NCBI GenBank assembly: GCA_020161355.1
Contig: JAIUOF010000003.1
Coordinates: forward strand, 372,001 to 436,000
DNA: 64,000 nt
Direction of reading: 5' to 3'
Origin: Bacteroidota bacterium
GTDB lineage: Bacteria > Bacteroidota > Bacteroidia > Cytophagales > Spirosomataceae
Part shown: positions 10,401 to 20,500 of the stretch, in pieces
How the letters are laid out: every line of letters starts with the position of its first letter
Numbering within the stretch: the stretch's first letter is position 1
Notes under the pieces: generated by a model
Told to the model about the DNA's origin: nothing
The model's input: the letters and a program-made list of their open reading frames with translations, nothing else
The model's database searches: none
Position numbers and translations under genes: made by a program

Positions 10401-10648
10401 CCAACAAATGAAACCACTAAAGTGCTTCCATTGGCAGGGACATTGATGCTGTATGCACCTGCACCATCAGTTGTAACGCCCACTGAGGTACCTTTTACTG
10501 AAATTGTGGCACCCGGTAGAGGGTCGCCGTTGGAAGAGTCAGTTATTTTCCCAGTTACTTTACGCTGAGCAAAAACAACCGAAACGGAAAGTACCATCAC
10601 CAAAGTGAACAGTAAACTCCTAAACCTTTCCTGGTAAAATTGTTTCAT
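7454..10648 (-). CDS. SusC/RagA-family TonB-linked outer-membrane receptor (locus 1)
   Basis: 1064 residues. A signal peptide ends near VSVVFAQ. A CarboxypepD_reg-like domain (KVTGKITDSSNGDPLPGAT) follows, then the SusC signature before the plug (LQEVVVTGYQQLRKKDITGA), a plug with VRIRGISSFTSNDPLYIIDG and SIYGSRASNGVIVITTKQG, and a long beta-barrel. The intact C-terminus has SFYIQDGSYLRLTNLQLGY and ends in NIGVNLEF, with the terminal aromatic residue needed for barrel assembly. It imports an unknown ligand with the SusD encoded 25 bp downstream. The 5' DNA differs from that of the other two SusC genes: the shared paired palindromes are absent, so locus 1 is probably regulated differently. Confidence 0.97.
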   Translation of the reverse strand: MKQFYQERFRSLLFTLVMVLSVSVVFAQRKVTGKITDSSNGDPLPGATISVKGTSVGVTTDGAGAYSINVPANGSTLVVSFVGFISQEVEIGNKSVVDVALLTDAQALQEVVVTGYQQLRKKDITGAVTVVNTEELKVVKSSSFIQNLGGRAPGVTVSTSGSPGDATNVRIRGISSFTSNDPLYIIDGVPVVDKFQNSLNSNDIESIQILKDASTASIYGSRASNGVIVITTKQGKSGKAKLTYNGSVGMVNPVKGYDKVLNTSSEYYAEAMRRKFADDPTSIPAFAATKGQLTKYIQPFANTVDESTYDILNNQITLTNQEGTNWWKEMTRTASINDHNINLSGGTEAAVYNVSASYLGQQGVLKYTNFDRGTIRANSNYKIGKKLRIGENMMFSTNWGIGIGTSGGNNNEQGILGELIKATPVVSVLDIKGNPGGHLTAQTGNFTNPTQRLIDNKNNNNSYRRFLGNIYAEYDIISGLKAKTNFGTDLGNGWRRSFTYPQPYRVEGNKTGNSFNESWNQNFSWNWTNTLQYNKEFGKHTVGVLAGQEAVVNKGRNIFGQLANYFTMDINAWYLQTALADPGSRTVSSSGGESKLASLFGKLDYTFNDKYLVSATIRRDGSSRFLSDVRYGVFPAVSVGWRISQESFMQDLSWLSDLKIRASYGELGNQQIRDYNFASIYGGSVGSTFYDINGTNGGVATGYALTSRGNESTVWESSVNKNIGFDASLLNNSINVVLDVYNRYTNNLLFNPALPGTAGASSPPFVNVGEMQNKGFDFAITYRKNVNKDLGFNASLNLSHYKNEIKKVSGDNDFFYSDGGGGLNGRLPNGGISVINKVGYPISSFNGYVVEGLIQTDAELAMHTGTGAAYKGGLKFKDINGDKKIDTDDITVIGNPHPKLTGGLNLGVNYKNFDLNAFLFGSLGNDIFTGYWIQSYFMNFNSNVLNNILENEGTGNWPKINQLDASSRNSSSFYIQDGSYLRLTNLQLGYTLPQGIAKKVGANHAKIYVQGQNLLTLTKYFGTDPAISNANIGNSGQFNDTSMGIDNGNYPSNKIVNIGVNLEF

Positions 10649-11025
10649 AGTTTAATTGTTAAAAATTTTAAGAAATGATTGAAAATACCTTATGGTAAAT
10701 TTGACCACAATTATAAATTGTTAAAATTACATTTCCAACTTTATAAATCAATTAATTATAAAAATAATACAACAAAATGATAAAATTGCATCAAAAAATT
10801 GTATATTTCACATATATAATTGTCTTAAAATCAGCATTTTGCAAAACATTACAAACCATATTTTATTTTAGAAAAAATATTATTAATAAAATATTATTTT
10901 CATTTATTCTGAAATTACAAAATATTCTCAAAGTGGTAAAAAATTATTTTTTTTAATAATTATTTCTATTTCTTTAATTTTTTTATTAACTTGCTTAACC
11001 TATGATAAAATTCTGATTTTCTAAA
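10649..11025. other. AT-rich divergent intergenic region between susC (locus 1) and the NrtR-like regulator
   Basis: 377 bp without a gene. It must hold the promoters of both divergent genes, but I find no exact TAnnTTTG box facing either one. An imperfect palindrome at 10693-10707 (TGGTAAATTTGACCA, one mismatched pair) lies 45 bp before the susC start. A weak TGT-N7-ACA at 10800-10812 resembles the palindromes of loci 2 and 3. The rest is low-complexity A/T. Confidence 0.5.
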
Positions 11026-11709
11026 TTGAACACTAATAAAATTATTGAGGCAGTCTCGGTTGATTGTCTGATATTCGGTTTTGTTGATTCCAAGCTTTAC
11101 GTGCTACTAGTGAAACACGGTACAGGTCCTACTCATGGCCAGTGGGCTATTCCCGGTAGCTGGGTTAGGTATAACGAAGATATTGATTTAGCTGCCAATC
11201 GGGTTTTGAAAAGTCAAACATCAATTAATAAGATATACCTAGAACAATTTAAGACCTTTGGCAAAGTAGAAAGATACCCTTATGGCAGAGTCATTACGAT
11301 TGCCTATTATGCATTGATTGATATAGAAAAAGTTAAAATCAGGCCTGGTAAATCAGAAGAGGCCGTTGAATGGTTTCCGGTAAACAATATTCCTGACTTA
11401 GCTTTTGATCATAAAAAAATCCTGGATAGTGGACTGGCATTTTTGCGGAATAGAATTCTACATGAACCTATTGGATTTAATTTACTTCCCCCAAGTTTTA
11501 CTTTATTACAACTTCTGACATTATATGAGGCAATACTTCAAAAAAAATTGGATAAGTCAAATTTTCGGAAGAAATTCCTTAAAATGGATCTACTCATAGA
11601 AACTAATAAACACCAGAAAAAAGTGTCTCACAGAGCTGCGAAATATTATAGATTTGATACTGAGGTATATGATAAATTAAAATTGAGCGGATTCATTTTT
11701 GGATTTTAA
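11026..11709 (+). CDS. NrtR-like transcriptional regulator (Nudix-fold domain plus winged helix)
   Basis: 227 residues. The only plausible start is TTG at 11026-11028: a stop lies 12 bp upstream and no in-frame ATG occurs before the conserved fold. Residues 7-140 are a Nudix domain (VDCLIFGF, GQWAIPGSWVRYNEDIDLAA), but the Nudix box lacks the REUxEE glutamates (LAANRVLKSQTSI), so hydrolase activity is unlikely. Residues 145-227 form the winged-helix region usual in the NrtR family (LLPPSFTLLQLLTLYEAIL, DKSNFRKKFLKMDLL, PF21906-like). Bacteroidota relatives include the arabinose regulator AraR. It is divergent from the locus 1 SusC and convergent with the locus 2 SusD, so control of these uptake loci by a sugar-derived ligand is a reasonable inference. 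Ligand and operator are unknown. Confidence 0.85.
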   Translation: MNTNKIIEAVSVDCLIFGFVDSKLYVLLVKHGTGPTHGQWAIPGSWVRYNEDIDLAANRVLKSQTSINKIYLEQFKTFGKVERYPYGRVITIAYYALIDIEKVKIRPGKSEEAVEWFPVNNIPDLAFDHKKILDSGLAFLRNRILHEPIGFNLLPPSFTLLQLLTLYEAILQKKLDKSNFRKKFLKMDLLIETNKHQKKVSHRAAKYYRFDTEVYDKLKLSGFIFGF

Positions 11710-11960
11710 TTTTGCAGAAACAACCTCAACCCTATTTTTTTGGGTGGAACAAATAATATCTTTTCGATTAAGAAAATTCAAATGAAAATAAAATTCCGAA
11801 AATTCCGAATCCAAATTAAACTTTTAAAATCATTCATTCTATAAAAAGTCGCAAAACTCATTTTTCTCAAAATGGAAGCTCTTATTGATTACTGGTAAAA
11901 TCGATGCTGACGATTTTCTATATTCACTTAAATATTTATTTGGCTTATATTATAAATGAA
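11710..11960. other. Intergenic spacer between the convergent regulator and SusD genes
   Basis: No gene is seen. A short direct repeat (AAATTCCGAA, AAATTCCGAA) occurs near 11790-11810. The right end leads into the terminator at 11961. Confidence 0.4.
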
Positions 11961-11994
11961 AAAAATGGGCTATCATTTCTGATAACCCATTTTT
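11961..11994 (-). terminator. Intrinsic terminator after SusD of locus 2 (possibly bidirectional)
   Basis: The arms AAAAATGGGCTATC and GATAACCCATTTTT pair around a 6-nt loop with one non-Watson-Crick position that is a G-U pair in the minus-strand transcript. T-runs flank both sides, so it can serve both SusD (minus) and the regulator gene (plus). Confidence 0.8.
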
Positions 11995-12013
11995 TGTATA
12001 ATTTACTTTTAGA

Positions 12014-13735
12014 TTAATATCCAGCATTTTGTTTTAAAACATCAGCACCCACAAGGTCAATCTGAGATTGTGGAAGAGGTAATATTTTATGCTTAGCTTG
12101 ATATGTTGCTCCGCCAAAAGCACCTGGTAGTAATACTTGGTCATATTTCAAATACTTGTTGATTGCGGCAACATCTTCACCCCATCTAACAAGGTCATAG
12201 AAACGATGTCCTTCCATTCCAAGTTCCATTCTTCTTTCGTACCTCACTGCAGCACGGGCAAATTCTTTATCTGGGAATGATGAATATGTCTTGATTTTGT
12301 AATTGGCAGCCGGGGCACCATCAATTTTAACATAATCAGCTTCGTTGGCAGCTCTTGCTCTAACCATATTGGTATATTCCAGAGCCTTAGCCAAGCTTCC
12401 AACTTCAATTTCTGCTTCTGCTGCCATCAAAAGTACATCAGCATATCTGATAATAGTAACATTGTATGCGTTGTAAGTTTGGTGTCCCCAACCTCCAGTT
12501 TCGGTCATTCCAGCGGCTTTTTCAGCTTTTGTATAAAGATACTTCTTAGGAGAATAAGGTCCAGCGTTTGGCTGGTTACGAATCATACTAAAACCAGTAT
12601 GAAGTCCCCAATCCAAAAACGGAATTCCTCTTCTTCCAACTGTATGGTCTAATCTTGGGTCAAGAGGACCATTGTCAGGCGTGAAAGCGGCCGTTGAAGC
12701 AATACCCATATCATGCTTAACTGCTTTTGAAGGGTCGTTATATGATCCATCCAAATAAGGCAAACCGTCTTCAGTGGTCCTAAACGAATTAACAAATTCG
12801 AAAGTAGGTTGGAAGAATCCACAACATGTACCTGGTTCAGTACCCTGAATAAAGTTCAATTGCAAGTCTGAATTAGCATTGTTACCATTTCCTGATTTAA
12901 CTGTTGCTTGAACTGCAAATATAGATTCGGCACTATTGTCATTCGCCACACGATAAAGATCAGAGTATTTAGGAAGCAACGCATATTTCTTACCTCCCGC
13001 AGTTTTTCCATTGGCTATAATCTGATCAAAAAGTGCTTTCGCCTCAGTATATTTTTTCTGAGTCATATAAACTCTTGCCAAATAAGAAGCTGCAGCCCAC
13101 TTATTGGCTCTTCCAACTGCAGTCTGAGTTTCAGGAAGCTTTTCAAATGCCTCTTTAAAATCAGCCTCAATTTTAGGCCAGATATCAATATCATTTTTAA
13201 CTTTTTCGATACCGTTAGAAACATTCATGGTTTCGTCCACATAAGGAACCATGTCAAAGTTTCTTTTTAGTTGAAAATAAAAATGACCACGAATAAATTT
13301 AGCTTCGGCAGCCATTCTAACTTTATCTTCCTCCTTCACATCTGGCTGGGCTTCTTTTAATAGTGCTAAGGTTGCATTTGCTCTGGCTACGCCATCATAA
13401 TGCTCTCTATACAACTCACCTGAAAAAGGTAATGAAGGATTATATTCAAATCTTTGAATTGGATTGATATCTGAGAAGTCACCCGGGTCAGTACCTTTAT
13501 TGGCATCACCACCTCTGATTGCTCCCCAAACCCAGTTTGAAGGGCCACCAGCATAACTTCCTAATCCACTTAATTGAGCATAAGCTGCTATCAAACTACC
13601 TTCTAAACCTGCTTTGGTGGTTAATTGGTTCTTGGATATTGAACCTGTTGGTGCAACGTCAAGGAATGTGTCTTTACACGAGTATCCTCCAACGATTAAC
13701 GCTAAAAATACGATTGCTATTGATATTTTTTTCAT
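12014..13735 (-). CDS. SusD/RagB-family nutrient-binding outer-membrane lipoprotein (locus 2)
   Basis: 573 residues from the ATG at 13733-13735. An in-frame ATG five codons earlier is less likely, because the later start gives a standard lipoprotein signal (MKKISIAIVF...GGYSC, Cys20). The body shows the SusD pattern KDTFLDVAPTGS, a helix around KFIRGHFYFQLKR, the GTCCGFFQPTFEFVNSF motif, RRGIPFLDWGLH, TIIRYADVLLMAAEAEIE and YERRMELGMEGHRFYDLVRWG. It pairs with the SusC gene that ends 23 bp upstream. It resembles the locus 3 SusD more than the locus 1 SusD. No FG-GAP gene follows it; a terminator and the convergent regulator gene come next. Confidence 0.96.
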   Translation of the reverse strand: MKKISIAIVFLALIVGGYSCKDTFLDVAPTGSISKNQLTTKAGLEGSLIAAYAQLSGLGSYAGGPSNWVWGAIRGGDANKGTDPGDFSDINPIQRFEYNPSLPFSGELYREHYDGVARANATLALLKEAQPDVKEEDKVRMAAEAKFIRGHFYFQLKRNFDMVPYVDETMNVSNGIEKVKNDIDIWPKIEADFKEAFEKLPETQTAVGRANKWAAASYLARVYMTQKKYTEAKALFDQIIANGKTAGGKKYALLPKYSDLYRVANDNSAESIFAVQATVKSGNGNNANSDLQLNFIQGTEPGTCCGFFQPTFEFVNSFRTTEDGLPYLDGSYNDPSKAVKHDMGIASTAAFTPDNGPLDPRLDHTVGRRGIPFLDWGLHTGFSMIRNQPNAGPYSPKKYLYTKAEKAAGMTETGGWGHQTYNAYNVTIIRYADVLLMAAEAEIEVGSLAKALEYTNMVRARAANEADYVKIDGAPAANYKIKTYSSFPDKEFARAAVRYERRMELGMEGHRFYDLVRWGEDVAAINKYLKYDQVLLPGAFGGATYQAKHKILPLPQSQIDLVGADVLKQNAGY

Positions 13736-13758
13736 ATTAATAATTAACATTTAAAGGA

Positions 13759-16700
13759 TTAAAAACCTACATTCAAACCAAATGTAAACTGACGAGTCAT
13801 AGGGAAGTTACCTAAGTCTACGCCAAAGTTAGTATCCGCAGCACCAGCCACTTGAGGGTCTAGTCCGCCATATTTTGTAATAGTAAACAAATTATTTACT
13901 GAGGCACTTGCCCTAACTCTTCCCAGTTTAAGTTTCTCTACGATATTAGACGGAAGATTGTAACCAATTGTAAGGTTTTGGAATCTTAGATAGGAGCCGT
14001 CTTCTACGTAGAAGTCACTTGATTGAGAACCTGTACTAAATCCATCGTTAGCTTCAAATATCGGGATATTGGTATCTCTGTTATCCGGAGTCCAAGAATC
14101 CTTAACTCTCTCAGAAATAGCAGAACCTGCAAATAATGGATAGAAATCAGTGAATCTCTTAGAAATATTAAAGATTTTATTTCCGATTGAAGTATAGAAG
14201 TAACTTACTAGATCCCAATTCTTGTAGTTCAATCTAAAGTTAACACCACCTGTGAATTTTGGAACCGGTGAACCAAGATAGGTACGGTCATCTGCATCAA
14301 TTTTACCATCGGCTTTACCAGTAAGTTTACCGTTTGCATCGCGACCGTTAATATCCATATACCTGAATCTTCCTACGCCAGCACCAGCTTGTGTCGGAGC
14401 AGAAGCAATCTCATCGGTTGATTGGAACAAACCTTGAACTTTATACCCATAAAAAGCAGAAAGTGAATAACCCAACTGGTTTCGGATAGGGTTAACTCCT
14501 CTAAATCCTGGGTTTACATCCTGCAAATAAGTCAATCCACCACCAATTTCGGTAATTTCATTGTGAAGGAAACTCGCAGTTACATCCAATTCATATTTCA
14601 GATCTTTTGACATGTTTCCTCTTGTAATTACCTGCATGTCAACCCCTTGATTAAGCATTGTTCCAACATTTACGAAAGGGGCAGTTGCTTCACCGGCAGT
14701 TTGAGTAATTGGAAGTCTATATAGAAGATCTTTGGTATTCTTTTTCCACAAGTCTAAAACTATTTCAAGTTTCCCTTTCAGGAATGAGCCATCAAATCCA
14801 ATATTCTGCGTAATTGAAGTTTCCCATTTTGCTCCGGGATTACCAATTCTAGTTTGGGTATATCCAGGTACGATTCCCGCATTTGTACCATTGATATCAT
14901 AAACAGAGTTTCCTAGATTTTGTGCATAAAGACTAAACTGGTTACCCGGGTCAACATTGTTTGAATTACCCATTGTACCATAGCCTCCTCTGATTTTCAA
15001 ATCAGTAATCCAGGGAAGATCTTTCATGAATGACTCTTCAGAAACCCTCCATGCAGCTGAAAATGCAGGGAATACACCATATCTCGACTCAGAACCAAAT
15101 CTAGACGAACCATCTCTTCTAATTACACCAGTTAGGTAATACTTATCGTTCAAATTGTAAATTGCACGACCAAAATATGATAAGAAGGTAACACCATTTT
15201 CTTTGGTACTTGTGGCAGGGTTTCGAATATTCAAGGTTGAAATAGTGATATAATCTAAATCACCCGAGAAAGGCTCTCTACCATCTGCTCTTAAATTTTT
15301 ACCCAAACCTGTATTTAAAGCTTCCTGTCCTACTAGTAATTCAAGATTATGGTTTCCGAATTTCTTTTTATAAGAAGCCGTATTGGTAAATGTCCAACCC
15401 AGCCTAAAGCCTCCGTTCTCGTTGTAAGACCAAACTACACTTTTGTTTTCGAGAGTTTCATATACAGGACGTCCATAACCCCAACCGTAGAAATTATTAT
15501 AATTTCCTCCTATTGAAGATTTTAATATTAGGTTTTGAATTGGTTCAAATTCTAAATAAAGGTTACCTGTTCCAATGGCATTAAAGTTTTTATTTAGTTT
15601 TCCAAATTCCTGATTTGCTACAGGATTAGAACCTTGTCCAAAGCCAATTGCAGTTGTACCGGCATAACCTCCGAATTCATCATAAACCGGGATAATGGTA
15701 GGAGAACGAAAAGCACCAAGAATGTCATTTTCAAGCTGCGAACTTTCCAATCCGTTATTTCCACCATTTCTTCCTAGAATTTGAAGGTAGGTTACTTGTA
15801 AGTTTTCCCCAAGTCTTAGGTTCTTCAAGATATCAAATTCAGTGTTCATTCTGAAGGCATATCTGGTTGCTTGTTGAGAAGGGAGAATACCCTGCTGTTT
15901 TTGGCTAGATAAACCCACATAGAATCTGGACGCTTGACCACCACCAGAAAATCCTAAAGTATGTCTGCTAATGGTACCGGTTTGAGTTAGTTCTTTATAC
16001 CAATCTGTACCCTCTTTATTTGCTTTGATAACTTGATAAAAGTCGCCTATCGTTGGGCCAGTAATATTGTATTTTGCCTTTTCAGCAGCTAAATCAATAG
16101 TTCCAACTACACCATTTCTATTACCCACCTTTAGGTAGTCAGGTAAAATAGGCGTGGCTCCGGAACCGTACTGAGGATGCGACAATGGTGAACCCGAATT
16201 ACGCAATGCATTCCAGGTCCAAGTAGCTTGATCCTGAGGATTCATCATTTTTTGCCCTTCGCCTGGATCGGTCATACCATAAACCCCATCGTAGGAAATA
16301 TTTAATTTTCCAGCTCCTTTTTTACCTTTCTTAGTTGTATAAATAATCACACCGTTGGCTGCTCTTGCTCCATAAATTGATGCAGCAGATGCATCTTTAA
16401 GAACCGTAACTGTTTCAACGTCTTCCGGATTAAGAAAATTGACATCTTCCATAGGCAAACCATCGACTACAATTAAAGGTTGGTTACCACCAAATGCTCC
16501 AAAACCTCTAATTCTAACTTGTGACCCTGAACCAGGCTGACTAGTCGTCACAACGTTAACACCTGCAACTCTACCCTGAAGCTGCTGATCTATACTTGAT
16601 GAAGGAACAACTGTCAAATCTTTAGGTTTAACGATGGCAATCGCACCTGTTGACTCTTTCCTTTTGTCAACAGAATAACCTGTAACCACTACTTCTTCAA

Positions 16701-17022
16701 GTGATGCTGCATCAGAAGTCAAAGTAACATTGATAACTGATTGCGTACCTACTGTAATTTCTTCTGTTTTGTACCCAACAAAACTTACAACTAATACGTC
16801 ACTGGCACCTCTAACATCAAGAGAGAAGTTACCACTGGCATCTGTGGCAGCACCCTTGGTAGTACCTTTGATTGTAACTGATGCTCCTGGAACTCCCGAA
16901 CCATCTGATGCATCGGTCACCTTTCCACTAATTTTTCTCCCCTGTGCAAATGAAATCTGGAGACTTGCAAAAAGTCCCAAAATAAGCATCAGAAAAGATC
17001 TCAAATAGAATTTTCCTTTCAT
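13759..17022 (-). CDS. SusC/RagA-family TonB-linked outer-membrane receptor (locus 2)
   Basis: 1087 residues with a signal peptide ending at LQISFAQ, a CarboxypepD_reg-like domain (KISGKVTDASDGSGVPGAS), the SusC motif LEEVVVTGYSVDKRKES, a plug with VRIRGFGAFGGNQPLIVVDG and SIYGARAANGVIIYTTKKG, and a full beta-barrel. The C-terminus is intact (FYVEDGSYLRFQNLTIGYN, ending QFTFGLNVGF). It should act with the SusD encoded 23 bp downstream. Its first codons and 5' leader are almost identical in DNA to those of the locus 3 SusC, while the rest of the protein has diverged. Its promoter region carries a -33/-7 pair and two GTGT-N7-ACAC palindromes. Confidence 0.97.
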   Translation of the reverse strand: MKGKFYLRSFLMLILGLFASLQISFAQGRKISGKVTDASDGSGVPGASVTIKGTTKGAATDASGNFSLDVRGASDVLVVSFVGYKTEEITVGTQSVINVTLTSDAASLEEVVVTGYSVDKRKESTGAIAIVKPKDLTVVPSSSIDQQLQGRVAGVNVVTTSQPGSGSQVRIRGFGAFGGNQPLIVVDGLPMEDVNFLNPEDVETVTVLKDASAASIYGARAANGVIIYTTKKGKKGAGKLNISYDGVYGMTDPGEGQKMMNPQDQATWTWNALRNSGSPLSHPQYGSGATPILPDYLKVGNRNGVVGTIDLAAEKAKYNITGPTIGDFYQVIKANKEGTDWYKELTQTGTISRHTLGFSGGGQASRFYVGLSSQKQQGILPSQQATRYAFRMNTEFDILKNLRLGENLQVTYLQILGRNGGNNGLESSQLENDILGAFRSPTIIPVYDEFGGYAGTTAIGFGQGSNPVANQEFGKLNKNFNAIGTGNLYLEFEPIQNLILKSSIGGNYNNFYGWGYGRPVYETLENKSVVWSYNENGGFRLGWTFTNTASYKKKFGNHNLELLVGQEALNTGLGKNLRADGREPFSGDLDYITISTLNIRNPATSTKENGVTFLSYFGRAIYNLNDKYYLTGVIRRDGSSRFGSESRYGVFPAFSAAWRVSEESFMKDLPWITDLKIRGGYGTMGNSNNVDPGNQFSLYAQNLGNSVYDINGTNAGIVPGYTQTRIGNPGAKWETSITQNIGFDGSFLKGKLEIVLDLWKKNTKDLLYRLPITQTAGEATAPFVNVGTMLNQGVDMQVITRGNMSKDLKYELDVTASFLHNEITEIGGGLTYLQDVNPGFRGVNPIRNQLGYSLSAFYGYKVQGLFQSTDEIASAPTQAGAGVGRFRYMDINGRDANGKLTGKADGKIDADDRTYLGSPVPKFTGGVNFRLNYKNWDLVSYFYTSIGNKIFNISKRFTDFYPLFAGSAISERVKDSWTPDNRDTNIPIFEANDGFSTGSQSSDFYVEDGSYLRFQNLTIGYNLPSNIVEKLKLGRVRASASVNNLFTITKYGGLDPQVAGAADTNFGVDLGNFPMTRQFTFGLNVGF

Positions 17023-17072
17023 AGAACTTAAGGTTAATTGTTAAAAAAAGTTTATTATTTATTAGAATTGTG

Positions 17073-17104
17073 CAAGAATAGGGATAATTTTTGAAAGGAC
17101 AATA
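17073..17104 (-). promoter_or_regulatory. Promoter of susCD locus 2
   Basis: On the minus strand TATTG (-33, at 17100-17104) is followed after 19 nt by TATTCTTG (-7, at 17073-17080), one mismatch from TAnnTTTG. The same arrangement and spacing occur before the locus 3 SusC, and the CTTGCAC at the -7 end is identical there. The start site would lie about 45 nt before the ATG. Confidence 0.6.
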
Positions 17105-17167
17105 TTTTTTGCCTCAATTATTTAATTTTTTTAAAAAATATGAACATTTAGAATAATATTTTTTATT

Positions 17168-17186
17168 AAGTGTTTTTCGTACACTT
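17168..17186. promoter_or_regulatory. Candidate operator A of susCD locus 2
   Basis: Inverted repeat AAGTGT-N7-ACACTT with a perfect 6-bp arm. It lies about 100 bp upstream of the predicted start site, suggesting an activator site. The counterpart at locus 3 is at 26187-26205. Confidence 0.55.
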
Positions 17187-17228
17187 TTACAATATTATTT
17201 GGAATTTTTTGAAAAATATTTAGAATTA

Positions 17229-17253
17229 TATTTGTGTCCAAATTACACAAATA
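17229..17253. promoter_or_regulatory. Candidate operator B of susCD locus 2
   Basis: Perfect inverted repeat TATTTGTGT-N7-ACACAAATA, with the same GTGT-N7-ACAC core as operator A and 64 bp further upstream. The counterpart at locus 3 (26249-26273) matches in 8 of 9 arm positions. The protein that binds is unknown. Confidence 0.6.
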
Positions 17254-17528
17254 AATTTCTTGACAAAATTTTTAGTGTGTATCGGCATTTTAAAAATGAA
17301 AATTTACTTTCTTAAAAAATGTCCTTGAAAAAGAGAAAATCAGGAATTTTTTATGGCTAGTTTTTTGAATTAATATCCTTGTAAAAAATTCATGATTTCA
17401 ATTTTTCCAATAAGCCCAAACGCTATTATTTCGGACTCAAACGTCTATGGATAAGAATAATAAAAAGCGTTAAAATCGTTGATTTGATTTTATGAGGAAT
17501 AATTATTGTACACAATAAGTATTTTGAA
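17254..17528. other. Remainder of the intergenic region between locus 3 and the locus 2 promoter
   Basis: No gene is seen. A short palindrome (TTATTG-TACA-CAATAA, 17503-17518) lies just after the FG-GAP gene stop but lacks a T-run on the minus strand, so it is not a convincing terminator. Confidence 0.4.
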
Positions 17529-20500
17529 TTAGTAAATGAAAGTATTCGAGTTTTGTGACAGAAAGCTTCCCTGATTTTCAATTTTTCTCGATTTCCCATT
17601 TTTAAATTTGAGGTTATTTAAAAAAGCATTCGTCTGAAAATTGTAAACCTTAAAATCACCCTTTAGTTGATGGATTATTAATTTTCCACGATTTTGACCT
17701 GCTATAAGAAAAGGTTTATTTTTAATTACAATGGAAACCAATGCTTTGGAGTCACCGGGAACAAAGAAGCCACTTTTTTCAAAGCTTAAAGGATAGAACC
17801 TTTTTTTATTGGTGTTAAGCAAAACAAGCCCATTGGATGCATCATTTCTTCCCTGGCCAATTTCTATTCCAAAATCATTGCCAACCAAAACACAATCAAG
17901 TAATCCATCTTTGTTGATGTCAATATTGAATACACCATAGACCGGGCTAATTTGTGCTTCAATGGGGAGTGCATTAATTTTGAATTTTGAATTTCCCAGA
18001 TTTTCAATAAATGAAGTGTACATATAATTCGCACTTTTCAAGATTGAACCTTTTAATTCATTTTTTGTAAAAATATTATCGGCGGTAGTTTCACCAAACT
18101 TTCCATATTCGACAAATTTTTCTTTAAATTTTGGTAGCTGTGATGTGATATCATCTTTTGAATGATTGAAGTAAGGGCGATCAACAAATTTTTCGTTTGG
18201 AATATAAACGGAGATAAAGGGATCTATTTTGCCATTTTTATCAAAGTCTTTTGCAATTAGCCTTAAAGGTTTTTTAGCCGAACACCTGAAATTGTTATTA
18301 ATACCAAAGTTTCCGGCAATATAATCCATATCTCCATCATTGTCAAAGTCTCCGGCGGTTAGCGAGGTCCACCAGCCCTGAAAGTTATTTAATCCTGTTT
18401 TCCGGGTGATGTTTTTAAAATTATTTCCGGTATTTTTCAAAAAAGTAATGGGCATCCATTCGCCTGCTAGAATAATATCAATTTTGTTGTCATTGTTAAA
18501 ATCTGAAAAAATGGCATCAGATATAAGTCCAATATTATTAAGCTCCGGACAAAGTAAATTTGTTACATCAACAAATCTTACTTTTCCATTTTTTGAGTCA
18601 TTCCTTAATAGAGTAGTTTTTGCTGGAAGAGGATAATTCATAGGCTTTATTCGACCAGTAACCATAAGATCCATATCGCCATCTTTGTCAAAATCGGCTG
18701 ATTTAACAACTTGACCTGAAATGCTTTCTTTAGGAATAGCCATCATATCAATTTTAAATTCGCCCTTTCCGTTATTAATACACAGAATATCCTGATATAA
18801 TTCTGACCCTGGTGGATGTTGGCCACTGCCCCTTACTACATAAAAATCATTGTCTCCATCATTGTCGGCATCAAAAATTTTTATGCCAAGATCTTCTTCC
18901 TTTAGTAGCGGTGATTTTTTTAATTTTAAATTTTTTCGTGAAAATTTACCTTGACTGTTTTGGAAAAAAATATCTACCCCCTGAAACCAACTCGATGATC
19001 CCATAATAAAATCATCTAGTTTATCTCCGTTAAGATCCCCAACAGCTAACGCAGGACCATATTGGGAATATTTATGAGGTAAAGTTTGTTGAAAATTATA
19101 ATCAATGAAGTCGTTTTCGGAATGTACAAAATCTAAGTTCAGCAAATTGTTCTCTACATGCTCAAAATATTTATTTTCAGATTTTTTATTAGAATTTTCA
19201 AGAGCCGCATTTTGGCTGAATCCAATTTTTATAATTCTGCTTTGATTGATTTTAGGGTTATTAATTTTTTGAACATATCCATTAGACCAATAAATTTTTG
19301 CGGAATCAATAGTGGTATTTTTTTTGACTCCAAAATGAAAAACATTTTCTGATTTTGACATATACCCTCTCCCAGACATGCTTTCCACCATTTGTATCCG
19401 GCCTTGATGCCAAATTTTCACCTGGCTTCCATAAGCATTAGGATTGTACTGATCTCCAATTAATTTAATTCTAAAAAAACCATTTTCTGAATTTCCCCTA
19501 TCTTCATACAATGTATTTTTGTATATAAAAGCATTATCATTTATATTATTACAAATCAATTCAATATCTCCATCGTTATCCAAATCAGCATAGGCGGCAC
19601 CATTTGAAAAGGTTGCCTTTTCGAAACCCCATTCTATAATTTTTCTTTCAAATCTTAAGTTTCCATTATTCTTAAAAATGAAATTCGGAATTTTTACTGC
19701 TTTTAATTTTTTGTGGATTTCATTTTTATCTAAAAGAGCACTGTTAATGTCTTTTCTAAACATCACGAAATCATGATCCATAACATCTCTTGGGAAGCCA
19801 TTAGCAATGAAAATATCTTTATTCCCATCATTATCAAAATCAGCAATGAGAGGTGTCCAACTCCAGTCAGTTGCTTCAATTCCTGCCAAATAACTTATGT
19901 CGGCGAAAATCGGAAGGCCTGTCAAAGGGTTGATTCCTTGATTTAGATGCAAAGAATTCTTTATGTATTGATACTGGTATTTGTATTTTTCAAAAAAGAG
20001 ATAATTAGTATAATTGTTATGGGGAAGGTTTAATCTTTTCCTTTTGTTATCATAAGGAAGCATTTCAGAATTGATTAAATCATTGAGGCCATCATTATTG
20101 ATATCGCCGAGGTCGGTACCCATAGCATAATAGGAGCTGTGCTTGAAAACATCTCTTAATCTATCTTCAAAATGGCCATTTTTTTGATTTATATACAAAA
20201 TGTCATTGCTTAAATAGTCATTTGCAATATAAATATCTTTAAAGCCATCATTGTTAAAATCTGTGGTAATACATGAATGACTATAACCTCCAAGTTTTAT
20301 CCCTGATTGATCAGTAATATTTTTAAAATAGGGGTGTTTTTTTTGACCATCCCATGTGTTTTCATATAAAATGTCTTTATTTTCATCTGAGCCATCTGTT
20401 TTAAGGCTTACAAATTGGTTGGGATATTGCTCTGAAATGATATTCACATTTAAAAACAAATCCAGGTCACCATCATTGTCAAAATCAAAAAAGTTACCGG

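Noticed and set aside
17503..17518. TTATTG-TACA-CAATAA as the terminator of the locus 3 FG-GAP gene
   Set aside because: The stem is only six A/T-rich pairs and no T-run follows on the minus strand.
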